A stretch of 64,000 bases of DNA. It comes from JANXUC01 sp964619065 (GTDB lineage: Bacteria > Acidobacteriota > Terriglobia > Terriglobales > Acidobacteriaceae). The stretch covers positions 1 through 64,000 of the forward strand of contig CAZUCC010000013.1 in assembly GCA_964619065.1 (NCBI GenBank), read 5' to 3'. The notes under the pieces were generated by a model. It ran no database searches, was not told the origin of the DNA, and was given only the letters and a program-made list of their open reading frames with translations. Made by a program: the position numbers and the translations under genes. The first letter of the stretch is position 1, and every line of letters begins with the position of its first letter. Positions 26,291 to 34,414 of the stretch are shown one piece after another.

Positions 26291-27079
26291 ATGCAGATCC
26301 GCGTCCTATTCTTCGGTATTCTCAAAGACGTTGCCGGCCTCGCAACCGATACTCTTGACCTTCCGGAGAATTCCACGCTCGCCGATCTGCTTAGGTATTA
26401 CGAATCCGGAAAGCCGCAACTCAAAAAGAATTTCCCGGGCATCGCGATGTCCATCAACCAGGAATTTGCCCATCCGTCCGATGTGCTGCACGCCAATGAT
26501 GAAGTTGCCTTGCTGCCACCGGTCTCAGGGGGGTCCGCTGCCATGCCACAAGAGCCCTCCCATGCTGATTCCCGCAGCGAGCACTGCGCGATTGTTCGGG
26601 AGGCGATCGATACCGCGAAAATCGCCAACGACCTCAAGCATCCCGAAGATGGCGCGACAGCAATTTTTGAAGGCATTGTCCGCAACAACACCCGCGGACG
26701 CCAAACGCTCTACCTCGACTACGAGGCGTATGAAGGGATGGCATTAAAGAAAATGGAGGAATTGGCAAGGCAGTCTCTGGCCGACCACAAAATCCGCGAC
26801 GTCGCGCTCGTTCATCGCCTGGGGAGGATTGAAATCGGAGAAACCAGCGTGCTAATCGTGGTCGCTTCGGCGCATCGCGGTCCGGCATTCGAGGCTTGCC
26901 GCTGGCTCATCGATACGCTGAAACGAACGGTTCCAATATGGAAGAAGGAATATTTTGTCGATGGAGCCGTTTGGGCTGATGGCGAGCCCTTTCCGGAAGA
27001 TGTTCCTCAAACGCAGGCGACTCCCAGCCAGCCCACTCCAGTGCAGGCGACCCGAAGCACGGAGAAGGCATCTCACTGA
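26291..27079 (+). CDS. Fused molybdopterin synthase: MoaD (small) plus MoaE (large) subunit
   Basis: 262 aa from ATG 26291 (a GTG at 26267 is possible but less likely). Residues 1-81 are a complete MoaD ending LLPPVSGG, with the Gly-Gly at 80-81. Residues about 98-235 are MoaE: FEGIVRNNTRGR, YEAYEGMA, VHRLGRIEIGETSVLIVV, SAHRGPAFEACRWLID, and catalytic-Lys region VPIWKKE (K218). The enzyme adds two sulfurs to precursor Z to make molybdopterin. In the fusion the GG is internal, so a cut after it would be needed to form the thiocarboxylate. A possible internal start for MoaE is ATG 26543. The tail is Pro/Gln/Thr-rich. Confidence 0.92.
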   Translation: MQIRVLFFGILKDVAGLATDTLDLPENSTLADLLRYYESGKPQLKKNFPGIAMSINQEFAHPSDVLHANDEVALLPPVSGGSAAMPQEPSHADSRSEHCAIVREAIDTAKIANDLKHPEDGATAIFEGIVRNNTRGRQTLYLDYEAYEGMALKKMEELARQSLADHKIRDVALVHRLGRIEIGETSVLIVVASAHRGPAFEACRWLIDTLKRTVPIWKKEYFVDGAVWADGEPFPEDVPQTQATPSQPTPVQATRSTEKASH

Positions 27080-27085
27080 CTGCTT

Positions 27086-27997
27086 ATGCGCTGGCTCCCC
27101 GGTCTTTTCCTAATTTTCGCCGCTTCCATTTTTTCCGCTGCTCAGGAGGATTCCGCGGGCACCCTCAAAGTGGACGTGAAGTTGGTGAACGTCTTCGTTA
27201 CGGTAACCGACCCGCATGGCTCGCCGGTAGGTTCGCTCAACAAGGAAGACTTCAAGATCGCCGAGGATGGTACTGAGCAGAAGATCGCGGTCTTCGACCG
27301 CCAGTCCGAGCTGCCGCTTTCGATCATTACCGCCATCGACACCAGTCTCAGCACCAAAAAAGACCTGAAGCTGGAGCTGGAGTCGGCGCGCCATTTCGCG
27401 CACACCATCCTGCGGCCGGTAGATTCCATGTCGCTTTATCAGTTTAGCGAGGTGGTGAGGGAAGTCGTGCCCTTCACTGCGGATGTGAACCGCATTGACA
27501 CAGGGATCAACAACATCCACGGAGGCGCCGCGACCGCTCTCTACGACGCGATTTCCCTTGGCTCCCAAGCCATGGAGTCGCGGCAAGGCAGAAAGGTGAT
27601 GGTGGTCATAACCGATGGCGGCGACACCGCGAGCCAGAACCGGTACTCCGACGCGCTGCGCGCTGCGCAGCAGGCCGAGACCATTGTCTACAGCATCATT
27701 ATCGTGCCCATTGAAGCCAGCGCCGGACGCGATACAGGTGGCGAGCATGCGCTCATCCAGATTTCTTCCGACACCGGCGGCAAATACTTTTACGCCACCT
27801 CGCTTCCACAGCTCGATGCAGCCTTCCGCAAGATCAGCGACGAGCTGCGCACCCAATATCTGCTGGCGTACTACCCCACCAAGCGTTACTCCGATACCGA
27901 TTTTCGGCGGGTGGAGGTGAAGCTGGTCAATCCGGCCGCGGCTCATTACCGCGCGCACCACCGGACAGGGTATTTCACCAGTCCGGGCCATTTCTAG
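27086..27997 (+). CDS. Secreted VWFA-domain protein (acidobacterial VWFA-related type)
   Basis: 303 aa with an N-terminal signal peptide (LFLIFAASIFSAAQ). A short beta-rich segment VNVFVTVTDPHGSPVGSLNKEDFKI leads into a von Willebrand A domain: MIDAS motif DTSLS at 85-89, a Thr in GGAATALYDAI, and VITDGGD. The C-terminus has QYLLAYYPT and RRVEVK, as in the VWFA-related family common in Acidobacteriota. It probably binds a partner via a metal ion in the periplasm or outside. The gene starts 6 bp after the moaD-moaE stop, so it may be in the same operon. Confidence 0.9.
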   Translation: MRWLPGLFLIFAASIFSAAQEDSAGTLKVDVKLVNVFVTVTDPHGSPVGSLNKEDFKIAEDGTEQKIAVFDRQSELPLSIITAIDTSLSTKKDLKLELESARHFAHTILRPVDSMSLYQFSEVVREVVPFTADVNRIDTGINNIHGGAATALYDAISLGSQAMESRQGRKVMVVITDGGDTASQNRYSDALRAAQQAETIVYSIIIVPIEASAGRDTGGEHALIQISSDTGGKYFYATSLPQLDAAFRKISDELRTQYLLAYYPTKRYSDTDFRRVEVKLVNPAAAHYRAHHRTGYFTSPGHF

Positions 27998-28245
27998 TTA
28001 AGGAAAGACTGGGTGCAGGCGGAGCCTGCTCCGCCAGCTTAGCTAGTCCCTATAGGACGGCATTCCTGCCCGGTGTTTCCCTTATCTCCTCCCGACCCGT
28101 TACAATTTGGGTCGACAATTTTCTTGTTGGTATCGGGTAGATTCTGCATCCAAGTGATTTCGGCCTTCAGCTCGTCGACTGAACTCGTCGGCGAAGACCA
28201 GCCTGTCCAGACGAAGCTGCCCCAACTCAAAATGTGAGGTTCACG

Positions 28246-31200
28246 ATGTTTCCAGTTCTACAGTTGTCCGGTTCGCGTCGCTGGTTTGCCGCCTCAAGAT
28301 TTGCCGCCATAGGCACCACCCTCGTGGCAGTTCTTGTGCTCTCCCTGCCGATAGCAGCGCAAATTTCCAACGCTACCGGAAACATTCAGGGCATCATTAC
28401 TGACCCTACGGGAGCGGTCGTCCCAGAAGCCAAAGTAACCCTCGTGAACAAGGCCACAGGCCGCACAATCGACAGTACGAGCACAACCTCCGGCGTCTAT
28501 ACCTCAGGCTCTCTGGTTCCCGGCACCTACACGGTTCGTGTCGAGGCGGCAGGTTTCCAGACAACCGAGCTTACCGTGACTGTGCAGGTCGGCGTTACCA
28601 GCGGTGGGAACATTAAGCTAAAAGTCGGCGCGAGCAGTCAGGTGGTAGAAGTGCAAGGTGAGGAAATCCGCGTCAATACGGAGCAATCCACAGTGCAGGG
28701 AGTTGTGACGCGGCAGCAAATTGAGACTCTCCCCATCAATGGGCGCAACTTTCTGGACCTTGCGCAACTCGAACCTGGAGTGCAGATTCAGGATGGAGGC
28801 GGATTCGATCCCACCAAAAACGGTTTTTCGTCGATCTCCTTTGGGGGGCGCTTTGGCCGCACCGCCCGCATTGAAGTCGATGGTGTCGATATCAGCGATG
28901 AAACCGTCGGCACGACCACGCAGAACATTCCCGCAGGCGCGATCGAAGAGTTTCAGGTTGGACAGTCTTCGCTCGATCTCTCGACGGAGCTGACTTCGTC
29001 GGGTTCCGTGAACGTGGCTACGCAGTCGGGCACCAATCGTTTGCACGGCCAGGGTTTCTACGATTTCCGCGACCATCGCTTTGCCGCTCGTCTGCCCGGC
29101 GGGACGGATTCACCGTTTCAGCGTAACCAGTTTGGCGGAAGCTTGGGCGGTCCTATTGTGAAAGACAAGGTGTTTTTCTTTTTAGATGGCGAGCGCGTCA
29201 AGCAGGATCTCTCCGCCCCAGTATCACCGGGCGCTCCCTTTGCTTCCTTGGCGGGAAATTTCAGTTCACCCTTCCGCGATACGGAAGTCTTCGGCAAACT
29301 GGACTGGCAAATCAAGCCGGATAATTACAAATTCTTCTACCGCTTTTCTTTTGAGCAAAACCGGAGTGTAGCGGCCATCATTCCCAACTCCTTTCAGCCG
29401 TTCGCCAACAACAATCACACGCCGATGCAGACCATCGGGCTGGATTTCAATACGGGTAGCTACACGCATAGCATTCGCCTCAGCTATATGAAGTTTCGCA
29501 ATGGGATCACTGACGCGACGAAGGGCAGCAGCATCTTCAATCCAGCTCCACAACTCGAGCTGGCGATTGGGACCGATGAGTTTTGCCTTACTCCGGGAGC
29601 CGACGTCTTTTGTTCCGGGCCCAGCTATTTAGCGCCGCAAACCACATTCCAGTCCAACAAACAGTTCAAGTACGATGGCAGCAAGACATTTCACGCGCAC
29701 ATCTTCCGCTTTGGCGGAGGATATAACCGCATCCAAGGTGGTGGCACGGCGAACTTTTTGGGCTCCGCCCCGGCGGTGAGTGCACTCGCTACGTCAGAAA
29801 CCGATCCCTTGAATTACCCCGCGGATATCGTGGTCTTAGGAAACGGTCAAGGGTTTAGCAGTGAGTTAAAGTCTTTTGGCTTACCCGCGGGTGGCCTGGG
29901 CCCAGACAACCGCATCTCGCTCTACTTTGGCGACACCTGGAAGTTCCGCCCGAATCTGACGCTGAACGGTGGGGTCCGCTACCAGCGGGACACGGGGCGG
30001 ACTGACAGCGACCTGGCTCCTGCCCCTTGTTCCCAACTGGACCCCACGCTCGCCGCAAATCTCACCGCAGCGGGCACTCCCTGCACGGGAAATATTCTCG
30101 ACCTCTTCGGCAAGGGACTTGGCAATCGTGTCCGGCAGCCCAATTCGAATTTCGGTCCACAATTTGGACTGGCCTGGGATCCATTCAAGAGCGGCAAGAC
30201 GGTGATTCGCGCCGGCGCTGGGATCTACTTCGAAAACGCGGTTTGGAACAACATTTTGGCGGACCGGCCAGCACGTCTATCCCAAGGTCTTTTTAACGGC
30301 TCCCTGACCGCATGCGACGGAGGCAGTGCCAACACTCTCACGTTCCCGGATGGAACCGTAGTCACTCCAACATTCTGTGGACAGCCCATCGGCACCGTAG
30401 CCACTCAGATAGCCGCTCTGCAGCAGCAGTATCAGGCGGCGACGGTTACAGCCGGCCCGGCGGTGAATGGCGGCTTCATTGGAAATACGCTGGCCTCAGG
30501 AACGAACGTGAACGGTACGTCGCTCTTTGCGCCGAACTACAAGACACCCCGCTCCCTCCAGATCAACGTCGGATTTCAGCAACAGATTGGGCTGAATGGA
30601 GTTCTGAGCGTGGACTATCTGCGGAACGTGAGTACGCATACGCTCCTTGCCGTAGACGTCAATCATGTGGGCGACTTCCACTTCTTAAACGTCGCCAATG
30701 CTTTGGCGGCCCTCAATAACACTGCTGTAGCTCTGGGCACTGGCTGTCCTGCCGCGGCGGCAGCGGGCTCGGCCTCTCAAGCGCTCGTGGATTGTATCCG
30801 CAAGGCCGACCCCGCTGTGGGCATTGCGGACTTCGCGAGCAACGGGCTGGATTCCGGGGCATCTCTTTGCGGCGGGGGCGTTTGTCCCACTGCGGCCTTT
30901 CCTGGTATCAACCCAAATCTGGGTGTGAATCAAATACTCTTTCCGAGTGGGCGCGCCAAGTACACGGGTCTGCAGATGTCCTACAGGCAGAACGTGGCGA
31001 ACCCATTCCGCGGTATCCGCCGGATGAATCTGATCGCTTCTTATGCCTGGTCCAAGTACATTGCGACGGCGCGCGACGGGGATTTCGTCAACGCCGCCAC
31101 AGACAATGCCGCACCGCTGAAGTACATCGGACCCAACGGACTCGACCGCAAGCACCAGTTTTCCGTGGGAGGAACAGCAGAATTGCCCTGGCGGTTCCGT

Positions 31201-31830
31201 CTCGGCCTGATCTCGCACTTTTACAGTCCCTTGCCGCTGGACCTCACTGTTCCCGTGACCGGTAATGCGGGTGGTATTTTTACCAGCGACATAACCGGAG
31301 ATGGCAGTGGCGACGGCAGCTCCGTTTATAACTCGACGGGAGACATCTTGCCGGGCACCAACCTTGGCGCCTTCGGCCGCTCAATTTCCTCAATCAACGC
31401 CCTCGACAAGGCGATCCAGACCTACAACCAAAACTTTGCGGGTTCGCCCACTCCAGCCGGCGTGGCCTTGGTGAATGCACGATTGGTTCGACCAGATCAA
31501 TTGGTGACACTGGGCGGCGTGCCGCAGATCATCCAATCTGCCCCACCAGGAGCCGTCATGCAGAGCTGGCTGCGCGCCTTCGATTTATCGTTGGCCTGGA
31601 CCTACAAACTTAGGGAATCGGTAACCATCGAGCCTAGCGTTGCCGTCTTCAATGTCTTGAATCTTTCCAATTTCGACGGTCCGAATCAAACTTTGATCGG
31701 AGCCCTGGACGGGACAACTGGCGTGAACAGTTCCACCGGCCATTCCAATGACCGCACCGGCCTCGGCACGGGCGTCTTTGCTCTGGGTTCACCGCGTGCC
31801 ATCGAATTCGGACTGAAAGTGACCTTCTAA
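28246..31830 (+). CDS. TonB-dependent receptor-like outer membrane protein with carboxypeptidase-regulatory domain
   Basis: About 1194 aa. Signal peptide (about 1-40), then a carboxypeptidase-regulatory beta-sandwich (NIQGIITDPTGAVVPEAKVTLVNKATG...GFQTTELTVTV), a plug domain (RQQIETLPINGRNFLDLAQLEPGVQ, then IEVDGVDI) and a long beta-barrel ending in GLKVTF with a terminal Phe, as expected for an outer-membrane barrel. These Oar-like receptors are numerous in Acidobacteriota and are thought to import large substrates. GTGAGG lies before ATG 28246. No SusD partner or TonB gene is adjacent. Substrate unknown. Confidence 0.93.
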   Translation: MFPVLQLSGSRRWFAASRFAAIGTTLVAVLVLSLPIAAQISNATGNIQGIITDPTGAVVPEAKVTLVNKATGRTIDSTSTTSGVYTSGSLVPGTYTVRVEAAGFQTTELTVTVQVGVTSGGNIKLKVGASSQVVEVQGEEIRVNTEQSTVQGVVTRQQIETLPINGRNFLDLAQLEPGVQIQDGGGFDPTKNGFSSISFGGRFGRTARIEVDGVDISDETVGTTTQNIPAGAIEEFQVGQSSLDLSTELTSSGSVNVATQSGTNRLHGQGFYDFRDHRFAARLPGGTDSPFQRNQFGGSLGGPIVKDKVFFFLDGERVKQDLSAPVSPGAPFASLAGNFSSPFRDTEVFGKLDWQIKPDNYKFFYRFSFEQNRSVAAIIPNSFQPFANNNHTPMQTIGLDFNTGSYTHSIRLSYMKFRNGITDATKGSSIFNPAPQLELAIGTDEFCLTPGADVFCSGPSYLAPQTTFQSNKQFKYDGSKTFHAHIFRFGGGYNRIQGGGTANFLGSAPAVSALATSETDPLNYPADIVVLGNGQGFSSELKSFGLPAGGLGPDNRISLYFGDTWKFRPNLTLNGGVRYQRDTGRTDSDLAPAPCSQLDPTLAANLTAAGTPCTGNILDLFGKGLGNRVRQPNSNFGPQFGLAWDPFKSGKTVIRAGAGIYFENAVWNNILADRPARLSQGLFNGSLTACDGGSANTLTFPDGTVVTPTFCGQPIGTVATQIAALQQQYQAATVTAGPAVNGGFIGNTLASGTNVNGTSLFAPNYKTPRSLQINVGFQQQIGLNGVLSVDYLRNVSTHTLLAVDVNHVGDFHFLNVANALAALNNTAVALGTGCPAAAAAGSASQALVDCIRKADPAVGIADFASNGLDSGASLCGGGVCPTAAFPGINPNLGVNQILFPSGRAKYTGLQMSYRQNVANPFRGIRRMNLIASYAWSKYIATARDGDFVNAATDNAAPLKYIGPNGLDRKHQFSVGGTAELPWRFRLGLISHFYSPLPLDLTVPVTGNAGGIFTSDITGDGSGDGSSVYNSTGDILPGTNLGAFGRSISSINALDKAIQTYNQNFAGSPTPAGVALVNARLVRPDQLVTLGGVPQIIQSAPPGAVMQSWLRAFDLSLAWTYKLRESVTIEPSVAVFNVLNLSNFDGPNQTLIGALDGTTGVNSSTGHSNDRTGLGTGVFALGSPRAIEFGLKVTF

Positions 31831-31848
31831 AGCCGAATCTTAAAGTCA

Positions 31849-31873
31849 GTGTGGCGCGGGCGCCCCGCCCGCG
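31849..31873. repeat. Intergenic repeat family B, palindromic copy
   Basis: GTGTGGCGCGGGCGCCCCGC plus CCGCG, related to the pair at 25311-25385, located after the receptor stop. It can form a short hairpin and could help end transcription. Confidence 0.5.
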
Positions 31874-31971
31874 TTCACTGCGCAACTGTACAATCCCCGA
31901 GTGATATAACTGCTGCGATCAAGGAATTGTCTCCACGGGAAAAATTCTTTTAGGACGAATTTAATCTGCTC

Positions 31972-32001
31972 TTGACATGCAAGTATTTACTTGCATATTA
32001 T
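31972..32001 (+). promoter_or_regulatory. Sigma-70 promoter with an ArsR-type operator filling the spacer
   Basis: TTGACA (31972-31977), an 18-nt spacer and TATTAT (31996-32001). The spacer is exactly the palindrome TGCAAGTATTTACTTGCA (31978-31995; 8-bp arms, 2-nt centre). The ArsR-family gene starts 17 bases after the -10, so the palindrome is very probably its own operator: bound repressor would block RNA polymerase. Confidence 0.85.
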
Positions 32002-32017
32002 GGTTTCGTGACGGAAC

Positions 32018-32335
32018 GTGGACAAAGTTTTCAAGGCCCTCGCCGATGCCAGCCGCAGGAAGCTGCTCGACCGTCTTTACGCGGACAATGGCCTGACTTT
32101 GGGCGAGTTGTGTCGGCACCTGGATATGACCCGACAAGCAGTCACCCAGCACCTCGGCGTGCTCGAAGCTGCCAATCTCGTCAACACGGTCTGGCGGGGC
32201 CGGGAAAAACTTCACTACCTCAATCCTGTGCCGCTCCACGAAATTCACGAACGCTGGATCAGGAAATTCGAACGGCAGCGTCTGACCGCGCTGCGTGACC
32301 TCAAGAAGCGACTCGAAGGAGAAAGCGATGAGTAA
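32018..32335 (+). CDS. ArsR-family winged-helix transcriptional regulator
   Basis: 105 aa. Classic ArsR start VFKALADASRRKLLDRLY, the recognition helix region LTLGELCRHLDMTRQAVTQHLGVLEAANLV, and the wing (WRGREKLHYLNPVPL). There is no metal-binding CxC in the recognition helix, so it is not obviously a metal sensor. It belongs to the group encoded together with SRPBCC-domain proteins. The start is GTG 32018, close to the promoter, with no strong ribosome site. It overlaps the next gene by 8 bases. Confidence 0.92.
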   Translation: MDKVFKALADASRRKLLDRLYADNGLTLGELCRHLDMTRQAVTQHLGVLEAANLVNTVWRGREKLHYLNPVPLHEIHERWIRKFERQRLTALRDLKKRLEGESDE

Positions 32336-32801
32336 ATCGAAGTTTGTCTACGTGACCTATATTGCGGCGGCCCCGGAGAAGGTTTGGCGTGCATTGCTCG
32401 ACGGCGAAGTCACTCGGCAATATTGGGACCACGAGAATGTGTCGGATTGGAAGCCCGGATCGACTTGGAAACATCAACGCACCGACGAAGCACGGACGGT
32501 TGACGTGGTGGGCGACGTGGTTGAAGTTACGCCCCCTCGGCGTCTCGTGCTGACCTGGGCTCAACCCACTGATGCGGCCAACAAAGCAAAACACACACGC
32601 GTCACTTTCGAAATCGACGTCATAGAAGGCTCCGAGCCAACAGATATGGTCCGCTTGACCGTCACTCACGACGAACTCGAAGCTGGATCGGACATGCTGC
32701 AAAAGATCACGGCAGGCTGGCCGCGCGTGCTTTGCAGCATGAAATCGTTCCTGGAGACCGGGCGGCCGCTCCGAACCTGGGCGAAGGTCAAGAGCTCGTA
32801 A
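32328..32801 (+). CDS. SRPBCC (AHSA1-like) domain protein
   Basis: 157 aa of the START/Bet v 1-like fold, AHSA1 branch: FVYVTYIAAAPEKVWRALLDGEVTRQYW, then GSTWKHQRTD, VVEVTPPRRLVLTW and GWPRVLCSMKSFLETG. Such proteins have a hydrophobic cavity for a small ligand. ATG 32328 is preceded by AAGGAG at 7 nt and overlaps the ArsR gene, so the pair is co-translated and controlled by the palindromic operator upstream. Function unknown; a role in sensing or handling a small hydrophobic compound is inference. Confidence 0.9.
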   Translation: MSKSKFVYVTYIAAAPEKVWRALLDGEVTRQYWDHENVSDWKPGSTWKHQRTDEARTVDVVGDVVEVTPPRRLVLTWAQPTDAANKAKHTRVTFEIDVIEGSEPTDMVRLTVTHDELEAGSDMLQKITAGWPRVLCSMKSFLETGRPLRTWAKVKSS

Positions 32802-32844
32802 GAGAGTTAGCTGGTTTGCAAGATATTGTGACAGCGAGCCAGAT

Positions 32845-32934
32845 TGTCATTCCGGCGAAGCGAGGCATCTGCTTCCGGCCTGGAGCTGCAGAAAAGCAGA
32901 TTCCTCGCGCCAAAAGCTGGCGCTCGGAATGACT
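32845..32934. repeat. Intergenic repeat family C, facing inverted copies
   Basis: TGTCATTCCGGCGAAGCGAG (from 32845) faces CTCGCGCCAAAAGCTGGCGC...GGAATGACT (to 32934). The outer arms GTCATTCCG / CGGAATGAC are exact inverses. Related to, but distinct from, family A. Confidence 0.55.
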
Positions 32935-32967
32935 CGTCTTATCAGCTCACAGATATCCCACACCCTG

Positions 32968-32973
32968 TACAAT
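32968..32973 (+). promoter_or_regulatory. Putative -10 box (TACAAT) 6 nt before the Hfq-like start
   Basis: TACAAT followed by ACCGCC and ATG 32980, the same arrangement as at 21251 and 58984. No ribosome site is present, so a leaderless mRNA is likely. Confidence 0.5.
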
Positions 32974-32979
32974 ACCGCC

Positions 32980-33252
32980 ATGCCTCCCCGCATGGATTCC
33001 GCCAACCACCGTCCCCAGAAGGGGAAAATCGTCCCTCCCGAAGACACCTTTGAAGAAGCTTCGTATTTGAAGCTGCTGGGTGAAAAACAGAAGCCGGTGA
33101 GCGTGAAGCTGACCGATGGCGAAGTTGTCTACGGCTGGGTGGAGTACTACGACCGTAACATGATTCGACTTACGCGCGAAGGCGCGCCGAATCTTTTCAT
33201 CTACAAGCACGAGATCATGTACATCCAAGAAGAAGGCAAGAGCCGGGGTTAG
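32980..33252 (+). CDS. Hfq-like Sm-fold RNA-binding protein
   Basis: 90 aa. After a 20-residue basic tail, the region SYLKLLGEKQKPVSVKLTDGEVVYGWVEYYDRNMIRL matches Sm1 of Hfq and NLFIYKHEIMYIQEE matches Sm2 with the YKH motif. It differs from enterobacterial Hfq at the usual SFDQF position (YYDRN) and at KHAIS (KHEIM), so it is a divergent member. Hfq hexamers bind small RNAs and A-rich RNA. The family call is likely, function by homology only. suhB follows after 13 bp, so the two may form an operon. Confidence 0.8.
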   Translation: MPPRMDSANHRPQKGKIVPPEDTFEEASYLKLLGEKQKPVSVKLTDGEVVYGWVEYYDRNMIRLTREGAPNLFIYKHEIMYIQEEGKSRG

Positions 33253-33265
33253 GAATCGCGTCCCA

Positions 33266-34168
33266 TTGAGTTCACCATCACACCCAGAGCAATTCGAATT
33301 CCTCCCCGCCATGTCTGCGATTGCGCGCGAAGCGGGCGCGTTGTTGATGGACTATTTCCGCCGCCGCGTCAAAATCGAGTACAAAGGTGAAGCCGATCTC
33401 GTCACCGAAGCCGATCGCAACTCCGAAGCGCTTATCATTCGCCGCGTTCGCGAACAGTTTCCCACGCACAACATTCTTGGGGAAGAGAGTGGCAACCTGG
33501 CAGCGCACACAGCCTCCGACGCGGGCTACCGTTGGTATGTGGACCCGCTCGATGGCACTACCAATTTCGCCCACGGATATCCCGTCTTCTGTGTTTCGCT
33601 GGGGATTGAACGCTTGGACGCGGAAGGCAAAGCCCACCGCGTTGCCGGAGTGGTCTACGATCCCACGCGCGACGAGTTGTTCTCCGCTGAACTGGGTCGC
33701 GGCGCATTTTTGAATGGCGCGAAAATCAACGTCTCCACCACAGCGAACCTGAAAGATTGCCTGATCGCCACTGGGTTCCCCAGCCACAAACGGCATCAGA
33801 ATCCCAATATTTACTTTTACCACCAGCTCACGCTGCGCACGCATGGTGTTCGGCGCGCGGGTTCGGCGGCGCTCGATCTGTGCTATGTGGCCTGCGGACG
33901 CTACGACGGGTTTTGGGAATTCAACCTCAACCCGTGGGATACGGCGGCAGGAGTGCTCATCGCCCAGGAGGCTGGCGGCAAGGTGACGGATTACGCGGGA
34001 GGCCCGTTTGCCATCGCCAGTGATCAGGTGCTGGCTTCGAACGGCTTGATCCACACGGCGCTACAGCACGAGTTCGCGGAGATCTTCGCGGGACGTGGTT
34101 TGGACCCGCTCCCGAGCCCGATGAATTATGCCCGCAGTCGCGCTGTCGATCCCAGGCCCAAGTCCTGA
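33266..34168 (+). CDS. suhB: Inositol monophosphatase family protein (SuhB-like)
   Basis: 300 aa. Li-sensitive Mg-dependent phosphatase motifs are complete: GEESG, DPLDGTTNF, and WDTAAGVLIAQEAGG. In the family it hydrolyses inositol-1-phosphate and related sugar phosphates; SuhB also takes part in rRNA antitermination in E. coli. The TTG at 33266 is preferred because AGGAA lies 10 nt upstream and the N-terminal helix EFLPAMSAIAREAG is then complete; ATG 33311 is the alternative. Confidence 0.9.
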   Translation: MSSPSHPEQFEFLPAMSAIAREAGALLMDYFRRRVKIEYKGEADLVTEADRNSEALIIRRVREQFPTHNILGEESGNLAAHTASDAGYRWYVDPLDGTTNFAHGYPVFCVSLGIERLDAEGKAHRVAGVVYDPTRDELFSAELGRGAFLNGAKINVSTTANLKDCLIATGFPSHKRHQNPNIYFYHQLTLRTHGVRRAGSAALDLCYVACGRYDGFWEFNLNPWDTAAGVLIAQEAGGKVTDYAGGPFAIASDQVLASNGLIHTALQHEFAEIFAGRGLDPLPSPMNYARSRAVDPRPKS

Positions 34169-34220
34169 AAACGCGTTTTCTTAAGAATCCCTGAATTCAG
34201 CCTTGTAAGTCATTTGCGTT

Positions 34221-34296
34221 GTCCTCCTGAGCGCAGCGAAGGATCCCTACACCGTTCGCTCCATTCCTCAGAGCCCTTCGCTCCGCTCAGGATGAC
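34221..34296. repeat. Intergenic repeat family A, facing inverted copies
   Basis: The forward copy is at 34221-34247 (GTCCTCCTGAGCGCAGCGAA...) and the reverse copy at 34271-34296 (...CTTCGCTCCGCTCAGGATGA C). If the frame before ATG 34415 is translated, it gives the artefact peptides PERSEGS and PFAPLRMT, a sign that the open frame from 34214 is not coding there. Confidence 0.8.
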
Positions 34297-34414
34297 AACG
34301 GTGTTAAGCGTGACGAGAATGATATTCAGCGGGACCGCAGGCGTGAATTTCATGCTCGCGAGTATCAAGCCGAAAACACAGTGGAAAACTGATACTCTAG
34401 CGGGGAACAATCCC

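Noticed and set aside
28039..28230. 63-codon minus-strand frame upstream of the receptor gene, with a protein-like charged sequence
   Set aside because: Only a TTG start, no ribosome site, and it lies in the leader of the opposite gene. No family recognised.
34167..34180. GAAAACGCGTTTTC palindrome at the suhB stop as a terminator
   Set aside because: The stem is AT-rich and short with only a weak T-run; not convincing.
34214..34414. N-terminal extension of the TPR/FG-GAP protein
   Set aside because: It translates the family-A repeats (PERSEG, LRMT), a known artefact; ATG 34415 has a ribosome site and a signal peptide.
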